This document shows, piece by piece, positions 1 through 8,990 of a DNA stretch of 64,000 bases. The translations under genes and the position numbers were made by a program. The notes below the pieces were generated by a model. The model saw nothing but the letters and a program-made list of their open reading frames with translations. It made no database searches and was not told the DNA's origin. The stretch is from Burkholderia sp. WP9 (GTDB lineage Bacteria > Pseudomonadota > Gammaproteobacteria > Burkholderiales > Burkholderiaceae). The stretch covers positions 1-64,000 of the forward strand of contig NZ_FNTG01000002.1 of NCBI RefSeq assembly GCF_900104795.1. The letters are read 5' to 3'. Positions within the stretch are counted from its first letter, which is position 1, and the number at the start of each line of letters is the position of its first letter.

Positions 1-780
1 TGACAACGCGTCTACATATGCACCGTATGTCTCCATCGTATTGCTGTCGGGCGGTGTGTCACCCGGGGTCGTAGTGACTGGCGAAATGCGGATGCCGACG
101 CGGTCTGCGCCCCAAACATCGATAACGGCTTTGACGACATCGAGTGGGAAACGCAATCGATTCTCTACCGAACCACCATACCTGCCCGAACGATGATTCG
201 TGCTGTCACGAATGAATTGTTCGAGTAGGTAATTATTGGCCGAATGCACTTCGACACCATCGAAGCCGGCAAGCTTCGCGTTTTCCGCAGCACGGCGATA
301 TTCCTCGACAATCAACGGGATTTCGTCCGTCGCGAGCGCACGAGGCGTGACAAAATCTTTCATGCCATCGTGGACGCGGATCTGTCCGGCCGGTTTGATC
401 GCCGATGGTGCGACAGGCAGCGCACCGGCATGCATATCGGGGTGTGACATCCGTCCCGTGTGCCAGAGCTGCAGGAAGATCCTGCCCTCTCGGCGATGCA
501 CCGCCTCGGTCACGTGTTTCCACGCCTTAATGTGTTCGCTAGTCCAGATCCCCGGCGTGCGTGGGTAGCCACGCGCTTGTGCCGAGATATTGGTCGCCTC
601 TGTGATGATTAGACCTGCATCAGCGCGCTGCGAATAGTAATCGGCGGCATAGTCAGGCGGCACGCCGGCATCGTCCGAGCGACTGCGCGTCATCGGTGCC
701 ATCACAACGCGGTTCTTCAGGAGCAAGCCGCCGATTGTAGCCGCTTGCAAAACAGGACTGGATTTGAGATTAGACATCAT
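1..780 (-). CDS. Alkene reductase of the old yellow enzyme family, C-terminus beyond window
   Basis: FMN-dependent NAD(P)H oxidoreductase of the NemA/OYE type, which reduces activated C=C bonds and nitro compounds. The 259 residues visible start MMSNLKSSPV and contain the family landmarks RVVMAPMTRSRS near residue 25, LQLWHTGRMSHP near 105 and HSANNYLLEQFI followed by RYGGSVENR near 185-205. The reading frame is open to base 1, so roughly the last 100 residues of a typical 360-residue enzyme are missing. AAGGA precedes two consecutive ATG codons, so the start could be 780 or 777. It lies 51 bp downstream of the aldehyde dehydrogenase on the same strand and is probably co-transcribed. The substrate is not deducible. 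Confidence 0.9.
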   Translation of the reverse strand, partial: MMSNLKSSPVLQAATIGGLLLKNRVVMAPMTRSRSDDAGVPPDYAADYYSQRADAGLIITEATNISAQARGYPRTPGIWTSEHIKAWKHVTEAVHRREGRIFLQLWHTGRMSHPDMHAGALPVAPSAIKPAGQIRVHDGMKDFVTPRALATDEIPLIVEEYRRAAENAKLAGFDGVEVHSANNYLLEQFIRDSTNHRSGRYGGSVENRLRFPLDVVKAVIDVWGADRVGIRISPVTTTPGDTPPDSNTMETYGAYVDALS

Positions 781-831
781 GGCTATTCCTTCGAGAATTA
801 GTCGTTTGTTTTTCGATGTGATGGTTGTGGA

Positions 832-2247
832 TCAGGCCACGACCTTGGCCCAGACCGCCTGGGCGTTGGTGAACTCGCGTAAGCCGAAATGCGACAGTTC
901 GCGCCCGTAGCCACTCTTTTTTACCCCACCGACCGGAATGCGAGCATTCGAGGCGGGATAGCCGTTGATGAATACGCCACCAGTCTCCAGGCGACGTGCG
1001 ATGCGTTGTGCTTGTGCGATGTCGTTGGTCCAGAGACTGCCGCCCAGTCCGTAATCGCTGGTATTGGCAAGCTCAATCGCGTGTTCTGCGTTGTCTGCCA
1101 CCGTGATCGCTGCCACCGGCCCGAATGTTTCCTCGTCGAATGCCGCCATGCCCGGGGTGACGTCAGCTAGCACCGTTGGTTCGTAGAAGTTGCCGGTGCC
1201 CTCAATTTTCTTGCCACCGAGCAGCAGGGTCGCGCCGGCCGCAATGGTACGTTCGATCTGCTGGTGTAGTTCGTCGCGCAAGTCGTGGCGCGCCATCGGC
1301 CCGATCGTGCTCTCAGGATCAAGCGGGTCCCCCGCCTTTACTTGCTTTGCGGCAGCAACGAACTTGCGAGTAAATTCTTCGGCGATGGGCTTTTCAAGAA
1401 TAAACCGCTTGGCGGCCAGACAGACCTGCCCGGCGTTCTGGAATCGCGCTTTAATGCCCGCTTCCACTGCCAGATCGATATTCGCATCGGACAGGACAAC
1501 GAAGGCGTCAGCGCCGCCCAACTCCAGCAGGCTCTTCTTGAGTGCTTTTCCTGCTGTGGCAGCCACCGCCGAGCCCGCGCGCATACTTCCTGTCAGCGTG
1601 ACCGCCGCGATCCGATCATCCTCGATCGTGCGGGCTACTGTCTCGTTGTCGGTATTCAGATTGGCGAAAAGTCCTTTTGGAAAGCCGGCAGCTTCATACG
1701 CCTCCTGCAGGGCATAAGCAGAACCCATAACGTTGGGCGCATGCTTCAGTAAAAAGCCGTTACCCGACAACATGATCGGACCAGAGGCGCGTACCACCTG
1801 CCACAAAGGGAAGTTCCATGGCATGACGGCCAGAACCGTGCCGATGGGCAGATACGAAACATGGACCTCGTCATCGCTATCGACTGAGACCGGTTCGTCT
1901 GCGATGATCGCAGGGCCATTTTCTGCGATCCACTCGATGGTGGCGGCGCATTTTTCGACCTCTGCGTGCGCTGCGCCGATGGTCTTGCCCATCTCGGCGG
2001 TGATGAGAGCGGCCAGGCTATCTGATCTTTCCCGCAAGATCGCCGACAGGCGATGATAGGCAGCGACGCGTTCTCGCATCGGCGTCGCCCGCCACAGGCG
2101 GAAAGCTGCAGCACTATCAACAAGCAGGCGCTCCACTTCGTTGGCAGACTGGAATGTATAGGTTGCGATCAGTTCGTTGGTCGCAGGGTTACGCGAGGTC
2201 GCGACGTTGACCGCGTTAGTGTTTGGCTGAGCGTTGTGATTCGACAT
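832..2247 (-). CDS. NAD(P)-dependent succinate-semialdehyde dehydrogenase (Sad/YneI type)
   Basis: Cytosolic aldehyde dehydrogenase of 471 residues that oxidises a semialdehyde, by family probably succinate semialdehyde, to the acid. Visible motifs are the cofactor-binding MPWNFPLWQV, the catalytic Glu in LELGGADAFVV and the catalytic Cys in NAGQVCLAAKRF. The C-terminus ends GVKKSGYGRELSHFG. Sequence character and length match E. coli YneI/Sad better than GabD. The frame extends upstream to 2313, but the ATG at 2247 has a strong AAGGAGG ribosome-binding site and the extra 22 residues look non-coding. It is first in a likely two-gene unit with the OYE reductase. Substrate specificity is family inference. 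Confidence 0.92.
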   Translation of the reverse strand: MSNHNAQPNTNAVNVATSRNPATNELIATYTFQSANEVERLLVDSAAAFRLWRATPMRERVAAYHRLSAILRERSDSLAALITAEMGKTIGAAHAEVEKCAATIEWIAENGPAIIADEPVSVDSDDEVHVSYLPIGTVLAVMPWNFPLWQVVRASGPIMLSGNGFLLKHAPNVMGSAYALQEAYEAAGFPKGLFANLNTDNETVARTIEDDRIAAVTLTGSMRAGSAVAATAGKALKKSLLELGGADAFVVLSDANIDLAVEAGIKARFQNAGQVCLAAKRFILEKPIAEEFTRKFVAAAKQVKAGDPLDPESTIGPMARHDLRDELHQQIERTIAAGATLLLGGKKIEGTGNFYEPTVLADVTPGMAAFDEETFGPVAAITVADNAEHAIELANTSDYGLGGSLWTNDIAQAQRIARRLETGGVFINGYPASNARIPVGGVKKSGYGRELSHFGLREFTNAQAVWAKVVA

Positions 2248-2307
2248 CGTTATTGCCTCCTTGACAGATGAAATCAGCGAATGAGGTGCTGCTCTGATGG
2301 TCAGTTT

Positions 2308-2470
2308 AGGCAAAGCGATCTGAGTGAAGAAGGCGTCTCGTAATCCTATGACTGCGGGTCATAGGCAGCATGGTGTGAGATATACGTCACCAGGGAAAGG
2401 TCGGGCCGACCCTTGGCGTCATTGCGACATACGTGAGATCGATACGCGTGATGCCCACATGGGCAGAAAT
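2308..2470 (-). pseudogene. Decayed copy of the 3' end of the XRE/MmyB-type regulator gene
   Basis: This stretch is a clear direct repeat of the 3' end of the intact regulator gene at 3152-3961, about 810 bp away. On the minus strand it encodes LVTYISHHAAYDPQS and a stop at 2346, against LVTYIPRHTAYDTQS in the intact gene. Upstream, GITRIDLTYVAMTP matches GHIDFTYVALTP but in a different frame, because one base is missing in between. Similarity continues past the stop codon into non-coding sequence to about 2308. It is therefore a frameshifted remnant of a second paralogue or of a tandem duplication. The boundaries are approximate. Confidence 0.75.
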
Positions 2471-2662
2471 GCGGGTCGGGCGCGGACCATCCAGTTCCGA
2501 TCAAGATAAGCCGCTAGGTGCCGCTATCGAATGGCAAAGAAATTGAGCAAACGCATTTTGATTTTTTATCTAGCGGTAGCTCGGCGTACGAAAAAAAAGC
2601 CAGCCGTAGCTGGGCGGGATCCACCGGCAAATATGCCGTAGGAGGAGGTACTAAAACAAGAT

Positions 2663-2697
2663 GGCTGGCTTGCTATCGATCAAGACAGCAACCAGCC
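2663..2697 (-). terminator. Probable intrinsic terminator of the DUF4148 gene
   Basis: On the minus strand GGCTGGTTGCT (2697 to 2687) pairs with AGCAAGCCAGCC (2674 to 2663), leaving one bulged base, and is followed by ATCTTGTTTT. It lies 33 bp past the stop codon of the DUF4148 gene. The T-run is weak, so confidence is moderate. Confidence 0.5.
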
Positions 2698-2730
2698 TTA
2701 GGCCGCATTTTGCCGATGCTCCAGATCAGC

Positions 2731-3048
2731 TTAGTGACCCGAATTGATCGACTTCGTAGCGATATTGGCGGTTGGCTTAAGCGAGGCGCCTGATGAGGAT
2801 GATCCGCCCGAGACTCCACCGTAACCCGAAGCGGCGTTATTTTTCGCGGTGACACGTGCTTCGGCGGCTTGAATCTGCACCGGATAAGTTGCTTGGTCGC
2901 CAGCACCCGGCTGGTAGCCCGCCTGTTCAAGTTGAGCCAAATCAGCACGCACTTGCGCACGGCTAACAGGTGCCTCTGACTGGGCGAACGACGATACAGC
3001 CGGAATAGCAAAAGCAGCGGCGACGACGAGTGATTGAATGAGTTTCAT
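2731..3048 (-). CDS. DUF4148 domain-containing secreted protein
   Basis: Small 105-residue protein with a clear Sec signal peptide: Lys2, a hydrophobic core LVVAAAFAIPAV, and probable cleavage after SSFA near residue 22. The mature part carries the DUF4148 signature: VSRAQVRADLAQLEQAGYQP, then a Tyr-Pro and an IQAAEARV segment. A Gly/Ser-rich low-complexity tail follows. Families of this kind are numerous in Burkholderiales and are presumed periplasmic; no biochemical function is established. GGAGG sits just upstream of the ATG. It is a single-gene unit with its own terminator-like hairpin. Confidence 0.88.
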   Translation of the reverse strand: MKLIQSLVVAAAFAIPAVSSFAQSEAPVSRAQVRADLAQLEQAGYQPGAGDQATYPVQIQAAEARVTAKNNAASGYGGVSGGSSSSGASLKPTANIATKSINSGH

Positions 3049-3151
3049 GATACTTACCTCCAGACTTGGGTTTTGTTCGCAAACACCCGTTTGCGATTTA
3101 GTGATGCCAGTCTAGACAAAGCGATTCGAGTGAAGAAGGCGTCTTGTAATC

Positions 3152-3961
3152 CTATGACTGCGTGTCATAGGCAGTATGGCGCGGGATATACGTCACCAGC
3201 GAAAGGTCGGGCCGACCCTCCGGCGTCAACGCAACATACGTGAAATCGATATGTCCGGAAGTCGGATGCCGCAGACGTTTGCTGCCCTCATCAAAACCTT
3301 TCACGTCCGTGTCCTGCCACCAGTCACGGAACTCAGCGCTCTGTTGCGAGAGTTCATTAATCAGATCGTCGAACGGAACTTTGTCCTGCGCATGCGCGCG
3401 CGAGGCGCGGAACGTGGAGATCATGCCGCGCGCCATCTGCTCCCAATCGAGGATCAGCGTGCGATAGGGGCGATAGAGAAACAGCAGGCGTAACGTATTG
3501 CGCTCGTGCGGCTGCAGCGAGCCGTAATCGACGAAAAGGTCCGCAATCGCATCATTCCAGGCGAGTATGTCTAATCGCGTGTTGCGCACGTAGGCAGGGA
3601 TGGGGTTGATCGCGCGAACCAGCCTATCCAGACCTTCGGTAACTCCGCCGGTGGTCACGACGGCCGGTTCCTCACGGGCCGAAAGCGCAAAGAGATGAGA
3701 GGATTCGACCCGATCGAGTTTGAGAATCTTCGAGATGCGCCGCAGTGCGTCTGCGGAGGGCTGGATGTCGCGTCCCTGTTCGAGCCAGGTGTACCAACTG
3801 ACGCTGACGCCTGCGAGCACGGCGACTTCTTCGCGCCGCAAGCCCGGTGTGCGCCGCGGGCCCTCAGGCAGACCAAATTCCTTAGGCTGCAGACGCGCCC
3901 GTCGACTGGAGAGGAAGGTACCTAGCTCACGGCGTTGTTCGGGAGAGGTTTTCTTGACCAT
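3152..3961 (-). CDS. XRE-family regulator with MmyB-like ligand-binding domain
   Basis: DNA-binding regulator of 269 residues. Residues about 12-85 hold the helix-turn-helix (GLRREEVAVLAGVSVSWYTWLEQGRDIQPS), and about 105-265 form the MmyB-like (MLTR) ligand-binding domain with NPIPAYVRNTRLDILAWNDA and a C-terminal VTYIPRHTAYDTQS. Such regulators often control a neighbouring oxidoreductase or SDR gene. The start MVKKTSPEQRRELG at 3961 is preferred over an upstream ATG because family members begin about a dozen residues before the helix-turn-helix. It lies downstream of the GST on the same strand, 222 bp away. Its 3' end has a decayed duplicate at 2308-2470. Confidence 0.88.
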   Translation of the reverse strand: MVKKTSPEQRRELGTFLSSRRARLQPKEFGLPEGPRRTPGLRREEVAVLAGVSVSWYTWLEQGRDIQPSADALRRISKILKLDRVESSHLFALSAREEPAVVTTGGVTEGLDRLVRAINPIPAYVRNTRLDILAWNDAIADLFVDYGSLQPHERNTLRLLFLYRPYRTLILDWEQMARGMISTFRASRAHAQDKVPFDDLINELSQQSAEFRDWWQDTDVKGFDEGSKRLRHPTSGHIDFTYVALTPEGRPDLSLVTYIPRHTAYDTQS

Positions 3962-4183
3962 ATCGCGCAATGTTCCTATGCCGAAAATATTGGGCCGAAC
4001 AAGCGCCGACATTCGTAATGTCATTGAGCACAGCAATGGATAGTGCGCCTGCGATGGTTGGGGCGGCCAGTACCGCCGCCTGTGTAAGCTGCTGAGTATA
4101 AAGTGCCCAACGCGTCGTGAGGTATGACGTCGCCGGATCGCGCGGGCTCATTTTCCTGAGCGTCGCGCGATGCCCAGCCCATT

Positions 4184-4882
4184 TTATGCCCGATTATCCA
4201 GCTCCGGTATGCCGCTGTTACCGTCGGCATAGGCGGCCTTGAAGCTCGGCCGTTGTTGCCAACGCTGCCAGTAGGCATCCAAAAATTCAAAACGCTCGTC
4301 GAGCGGAGTGGCGTTCACCGGGAACTTCGAGAACGCGATTGCGGTCGCCAGCGTTATGTCAGAGAAGGTCGGTTCATCACCGCCCAGCAGCCACTGCCGT
4401 CCGTCCGACAGATGCTTGTTGACCAGCGCGGCATGGGCCAATGCTTCCTTGCGGCAGTGCTCACCCCATGCCTCGTTCTTCGTCAGTTCAAGCTTGAAAC
4501 CGAGACCCGTATGCAAAACGTGGAAGGCCGTGACAATCCGATACAGGATGTGAACCCAGATGCGGTTGTCCCACATATTGTCCAAGCCCTGCTCCAAGGG
4601 CGTGTCGCCCATAATCTTTCGACCGGGATAGGACTGGTCGAGATATCTGACAACGGCGGCAGTCTCGGAAAGGAAGCTACCGTCAGCAAGTTCAAGCGTC
4701 GGCGTTTCGCCCCATGGATTCATTTTCAAGTGACGCCAGCCACGCTGTTCGCCGACCGGCGTCATGTCATAGATGGTTTCGTCAAACTGATCTGCGATCC
4801 CCTTTTCATGCATGAACAGACGCAGGCGCTGTGGGTTGGGGAAGGCCGAGGGCGAGGTGAAGACGTGCAGTTTGGTAGTCAT
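4184..4882 (-). CDS. Glutathione S-transferase family protein
   Basis: Cytosolic GST-fold protein of 232 residues. The N-terminal thioredoxin-like domain (about 1-88) includes MNPWGETPTLELADGSFLSETAAVVRYLD, holding the cis-Pro and the Ser/Glu-Thr glutathione-binding elements. The helical C-terminal domain (about 95-225) includes WLLGGDEPTFSDITLATAI, the conserved N-capping box with Asp. Likely roles are glutathione conjugation or detoxification; the substrate is unknown. It is transcribed divergently from a LysR gene across 164 bp, the usual arrangement for regulator and target. Confidence 0.9.
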   Translation of the reverse strand: MTTKLHVFTSPSAFPNPQRLRLFMHEKGIADQFDETIYDMTPVGEQRGWRHLKMNPWGETPTLELADGSFLSETAAVVRYLDQSYPGRKIMGDTPLEQGLDNMWDNRIWVHILYRIVTAFHVLHTGLGFKLELTKNEAWGEHCRKEALAHAALVNKHLSDGRQWLLGGDEPTFSDITLATAIAFSKFPVNATPLDERFEFLDAYWQRWQQRPSFKAAYADGNSGIPELDNRA

Positions 4883-5046
4883 TTGCGTCGTTCCTGAATG
4901 TAAGTTGAAGATGGCGCCAACCCGTATGCGTATAGGAGCTGGTCACAATTCCTTGTCTGCGCGAGCAGTGAATGCACTTTATTACCTTGCTGTCCATACA
5001 TAAATGGTGTAAACATCAATTCATCTATTACATTTTGGAACAAACA

Positions 5047-5958
5047 ATGGCCGCCATCGAATCGATCCAGCTCGGCAGCATCGAGCAATTTTGTAAAGCC
5101 GCGGAGTTGGGAAGTTTCACAGGCGCGGCCGAGGTTTTTGGCGTAACCCCGGCAGCGGTCAGTCGATCGATCAGTCGGCTCGAACAGCGCCTTGGTGTGC
5201 GCCTGTTTTCGCGGACAACGCGCAGCGTCAAGGTCACAAATGAAGGGGAGCTTTATTGGAAGGAGTGTCAGATAGCGCTCGATCAAATCGCCGAGGCCGA
5301 GCGCGCGATCACCGGCGCACAGACAGTGCCGAGTGGGCTGCTGCGCATCAGCGTCAGTGCCGCTTACGGGACATATCGCTTACTGCCTTTGATGCCCAGG
5401 TTCACCGAGGCCTATCCACAGATCGACATCGAGATAAGTATCTCCGACAAGATCATTGATTTTGTTGAAGAGGGGTTTGATCTTGCTATCCGATTAGGCA
5501 TCCAGCGTGATTCGCGACTGGTGGCATATAAGCTGGAGGATGCGTCTTTAGGCGTTTTCAGTACACCAGATTACTTACGTAGAAGAGGCACGCCGCTATC
5601 GCTCAATGACCTTGAGAAGCATAACTGCATTCAATACGTGTCCCCTAATACTGGGCGACCGATGCAGTGGTTGTTTACTGATGAAAAAGGGGCCGAGATT
5701 GAACAACCGATAAAGAGCCGAATGCGGGTACTCAATGATGCGCTAGGGTGCGTCGCCTGGGTCAATGCGAGCGGCGGCCTTTACCAGACCTACCGTTTCG
5801 CCGCGGCAGAAGCTTTAAAGCGTGGCGATCTCGTGGAGGTTCTTCAGAAATATGGTGGACGCTCCCGCCCGTTCTCCATCCTCTATCCACAGAATCGCCA
5901 CTTATCAGCGAAAGTGCGTGCGTTTGTCGACTTTCTACGGTCAGCCGTAAGCGCGTAG
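5047..5958 (+). CDS. LysR-family regulator divergent from the GST gene
   Basis: LysR-type regulator of 303 residues. The N-terminal winged helix-turn-helix is at about 8-65 (FCKAAELGSFTGAAEVFGVTPAAVSRSISRLEQRLGVRLFSRTTRSV), followed by a substrate-binding domain from about 95. Its style matches the CrgA/DmlR subgroup, with FVEEGFDLAIRLG. ATG 5047 (MAAIESIQLGS) is chosen because the upstream extension to 4972 is AT-rich and not LysR-like. It probably controls the divergent GST gene. The effector is unknown. Confidence 0.9.
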   Translation: MAAIESIQLGSIEQFCKAAELGSFTGAAEVFGVTPAAVSRSISRLEQRLGVRLFSRTTRSVKVTNEGELYWKECQIALDQIAEAERAITGAQTVPSGLLRISVSAAYGTYRLLPLMPRFTEAYPQIDIEISISDKIIDFVEEGFDLAIRLGIQRDSRLVAYKLEDASLGVFSTPDYLRRRGTPLSLNDLEKHNCIQYVSPNTGRPMQWLFTDEKGAEIEQPIKSRMRVLNDALGCVAWVNASGGLYQTYRFAAAEALKRGDLVEVLQKYGGRSRPFSILYPQNRHLSAKVRAFVDFLRSAVSA

Positions 5959-6386
5959 TCAGCGGAGCAAGCACAGTCCTTTCAGGATCTTCCAAAATTT
6001 ATCGTTCCGTGGACGCGACGGGTATGACTCGCCAGTATCAGCTACGCGTGATAGTCCGCTTTTAGCGGCGGAGCCGACTCACGGACCTCAATGTGAGCAC
6101 CTAAACGGACGTCCGCAGATGGCCGACCCCGGTTTGACACGGACCGCCACAACGCGCCGTCGTCGATCAGGCCGCATTCGACCCAAGTCGACCCACTGCG
6201 GTCAGATGACATTCTCCAAACCGGTCACTCGGCCGAGTTCATATTCTGCGAACCGAAGCGCCAACAAGCGGCCATTGGCGATTCCACCCTATCGGCCAAG
6301 AACGGACCTCTCGCAGTGGTTGCAAATCTTTGACAATTCATAGGCTGACGACGTAGGCGAATCGCGCCAACCGTGGCCGGCTTGCC
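5959..6386. other. Gene-free stretch between LysR and GNAT genes
   Basis: About 430 bp without a credible gene. From about 6100 to 6300 it has the GGCCGAC, GGCCATT and CGAACC-rich texture of the degenerate intergenic repeats seen more clearly near 26.4, 29.7 and 34.6 kb. I found no convincing hairpin terminator. Confidence 0.5.
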
Positions 6387-6824
6387 TTAAGGCACCAGAA
6401 CTTTCTTCATTGAAGGTGCGGGGTGTAACACATAGTTCTCTCGCTCATAGAACGGAACGGCGTCGGGTCGCGCGTCGAGAAATATCGCGGTCATACCACG
6501 AGCACGGGCGTCGGATTCGGCATATTCCATCAAGGATCGGCCAACACCGCTCCCTCGGCCCGTCGTATCTACCACGAGGTCATCGATATGAAGGTGTGCC
6601 CCGCGCGCCAACGTGCGGACGGGTCTCATGCCCATCACTCCGATAATCTTCCCATCGTGAAATGCTGCCACAAGCTCGTAGCCCGAATACGATTGCAGGC
6701 GGGTCCGCTCTAGGAATTCGCGTTCTTCGAGGGACCGAAGTTGAGCGATGACAGGGTATGCCTGCATCCATTCCGGCGGCGACAGCCTTCTCATTTCTAA
6801 CCTGCTGCAGCGATATTCAGTCAT
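6387..6824 (-). CDS. GNAT-family N-acetyltransferase
   Basis: Acetyltransferase of 145 residues that would transfer an acetyl group from acetyl-CoA to an amine. The acetyl-CoA pyrophosphate-binding loop is GRGSGVGRSLME (about 88-99), preceded by the beta-strand HIDDLVVD and followed by GMTAIFLDARPDAVPFYERENY, the usual C-terminal half of the fold. The acceptor is unknown. The gene stands alone, 126 bp from the 3' end of the first group II intron. Confidence 0.85.
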   Translation of the reverse strand: MTEYRCSRLEMRRLSPPEWMQAYPVIAQLRSLEEREFLERTRLQSYSGYELVAAFHDGKIIGVMGMRPVRTLARGAHLHIDDLVVDTTGRGSGVGRSLMEYAESDARARGMTAIFLDARPDAVPFYERENYVLHPAPSMKKVLVP

Positions 6825-6950
6825 GAGTCAAGTCGATCCATATTAGAAAAATCCAGATTTTTGCACGGAACCGCGAAGCGAGGTCTCTCGATAGGTTGGG
6901 CATTCGAAGGTCCGCTTCCGAGAAAAATGACCGGCGGCTCAGGGTCGAGG

Positions 6951-8858
6951 ATTGCGGTAGGGATGCCCATTACTGAGCACCCCCCGCACAGATCCCGGCG
7001 TGCCCAATTCGGGCACCGGGCTCCTACCTCGGGTGTTTGACGGCGAAGCGCCGATCAGGCCACGGATGAAGGATTCGAGGGGGCGGAAGCCAGGCATTGG
7101 CGATTCGTCTCATTCGCTCCCACGTCATGGCGTCCTTCTGACTGCGCCGCCGGAGCGTGCGCCGCCATAGATCGGTGACGTGATGTCGGAATGCGACGAG
7201 TGCCCGCGAGTTGGTAGGCACCGCGTGATACGCGAAGTATCCGCGAACCACCTGCCTGAGCCATTGCCCTTGCACTGGAATCGGTTCGTGCATGCGCTTC
7301 CGGAGCGCCTCCTTGATCTGCCTGAGTCTCGCCCGCATGCGATCCCCTCGGGTCTTCCGCTGTAACTGGAAAGCCCCGCGACGAGATCTGCCGCAGATAA
7401 AGATGAAACCCAGAAAGGTGAAGGTCTCCGGTCGGCCAAGACCCCGTCTCTGGCGGTTGACCGCTGCATAGCGGCCGAACTCCAGCAGTCTCGTCTTGTC
7501 CGGATGTAGCTCAAGCGAGAACTCTTCCAGCCTCGATCGCATCGCGTCCCAGAAGCGCCGCGCGTCAGCTTCGTGCTCGAAGCCGACAACGATGTCATCC
7601 GCATACCGCAGGATGATCACGTTGCCCGTTGCTTCCCGCCGTCGCCACCGGTTGGCCCAGAGATCGAAGACATAGTGCAGGTACACGTTCGCGAACAGCG
7701 GTGAAGCCACTGATCCCTGTGGTGTACCGGTCTCACTGACGCTCAGCTCTCCGTCTTCCAGAACACCCGCCTTGAGCCACTTGCGCACAAGGCGGATGAT
7801 GCGCTGGTCGCCGATCCGGTGCTCAATGAAACGGACTAGCCAACTCTGGCTAACCGAGTCGAAGAAGCTCCGAAGGTCCGCGTCCAGAATCCAGTTCACC
7901 GGGGTGTGGGTGATGGCCGTCGCTAACGCATCCAGCGCATCATGTTGACTACGCCCGGGCCGAAACCCGTACGAGAAACCAAGAAAGTCTTCCTCGTATA
8001 TCGCGTTCAGCACTTCCACCACCGCACGCTGGACGATCTTGTCTTCCAGCGCGGCAATCCCCAGCGGGCGCTGTTTGCCGTCCGGCTTCGGTATGTACTG
8101 TCGCCGAACAGGCAGTGCCCGGTACGCTCCGCTCTGTACCTGCGAGAACAGGCGCTGGAGATTCTCTTCCAGTCCTGCCTCGTAGTACCGCCACGTCAGG
8201 CCATCCACTCCGGGAGCCGCACTGCGTTTGAGCGCAAAGAATGCCATCCGAAGTCGGTCGACTGTGACGTGGTGTAGAAGCGCGGTGAACCGCTCCTTCT
8301 TCCGCTGTCTTGCAGCCTGCCGTACACGTTCCAGCCGCTGTGGCACGCTTGCCCGGTTCTGCGCCCGGTGCGTGTGTGGCTGACCCGTGTTCCCCTTGGT
8401 CCCCGCCCTTGGCTCCACCCACTCCGCAGCTGGTTCCCCAGCCTTGTTCGCAGGCTTCATCGCTACTACGGCGGAGTCTGACTTCTCCCGTCCGTTCATC
8501 ATCGGCTACGGCTCCTCGCCTTCCCGATGCGGACCTGTCCATCCTGCGACAGGCCAGACTGGAGATCTCCCGGTTCCCTAACAAGGAGCGTGCGCACATG
8601 CCAGGTTCTACGACCACGCCGGGTCATCCGGGCGCTCGCGATTGCGCGCTCAGACGTTTTGCCTTCCGCTACACAGACAGCGTCGGCACCCGGAATCAGT
8701 TTTCTATCGTGGCTCAATGGCTGGCCTGCACGTACCCCTGCCGACGCTTCGCCGACATCCTCGCGGATGCCTGCGCACGGCTCGGGGCCGATGTGGTTCG
8801 CTATTCCTTCATCGCAGTGGACTTGCACCACTTACTCCTTGCCGGTCTCCCGGCGCAC
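6951..8858 (-). mobile_element. Group II intron, copy 1 (minus strand)
   Basis: Complete 1908-bp group II intron. The 5' end is GTGCGCCGGGAGACCGG at 8858 and the 3' end is CCCTACCGCAAT at 6951, giving the expected GTGYG start and AY end. Domain IV carries the reverse transcriptase ORF. Domain V (about 6991-7023) has the GAGC catalytic triad region and a CCGG-TGCC stem, and domain VI offers a bulged A about 8 nt from the end. It has the same length as the opposite-strand copy at 8991-10898, and every reading frame I compared is identical, so both probably arose recently. The 5' exon ends CGCGTTTTCACACGG and the 3' exon starts CCT, as in copy 2. Confidence 0.9.
7024..8502 (-). CDS. ltrA: Group II intron reverse transcriptase/maturase, copy 1
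   Basis: Intron-encoded protein of 492 residues that splices its host intron and reverse-transcribes it during retrohoming. The order is: basic N-terminus; reverse transcriptase from about residue 85 (KPDGKQRPLGIAALEDKIVQRAV, then YGFRPGRSQHDAL, then LDADLRSFFDSV); the catalytic RYADD box at about 299-303; and a maturase X domain in the last 130 residues. It ends KHPR without an HNH endonuclease domain, so it is endonuclease-minus. The sequence is identical to the product at 9347-10825. Two consecutive ATG codons begin the frame. It is not a retron or DGR reverse transcriptase, because intron RNA domains surround it. Confidence 0.95.
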   Translation of the reverse strand: MMNGREKSDSAVVAMKPANKAGEPAAEWVEPRAGTKGNTGQPHTHRAQNRASVPQRLERVRQAARQRKKERFTALLHHVTVDRLRMAFFALKRSAAPGVDGLTWRYYEAGLEENLQRLFSQVQSGAYRALPVRRQYIPKPDGKQRPLGIAALEDKIVQRAVVEVLNAIYEEDFLGFSYGFRPGRSQHDALDALATAITHTPVNWILDADLRSFFDSVSQSWLVRFIEHRIGDQRIIRLVRKWLKAGVLEDGELSVSETGTPQGSVASPLFANVYLHYVFDLWANRWRRREATGNVIILRYADDIVVGFEHEADARRFWDAMRSRLEEFSLELHPDKTRLLEFGRYAAVNRQRRGLGRPETFTFLGFIFICGRSRRGAFQLQRKTRGDRMRARLRQIKEALRKRMHEPIPVQGQWLRQVVRGYFAYHAVPTNSRALVAFRHHVTDLWRRTLRRRSQKDAMTWERMRRIANAWLPPPRILHPWPDRRFAVKHPR

Positions 8859-8990
8859 CCGTGTGAAAACGCGAAAGTGCAAGGTTTTCGGGTGTCGCTT
8901 TACCCTTCCCGAGTGACTACCAAGCCAATACAGCGCGATCTGAAGAGTCGATTTTTCAGGGTGGCGCATTGAGCGCGCGTTTTCACACGG
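8859..8990. repeat. 132-bp spacer with 15-bp inverted termini between the two introns
   Basis: The spacer begins CCGTGTGAAAACGCG (8859-8873) and ends CGCGTTTTCACACGG (8976-8990), a perfect 15-bp inverted repeat. If both introns are removed, the flanking AGG (6948-6950) and CCT (10899-10901) extend it to an 18-bp perfect terminal repeat, AGGCCGTGTGAAAACGCG, around a 138-bp unit. That looks like a MITE or an internally deleted insertion sequence whose two ends each received an intron. Part of the identity is expected anyway, because both introns need the same exon-binding sequence. I do not recognise the IS family. Confidence 0.65.
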
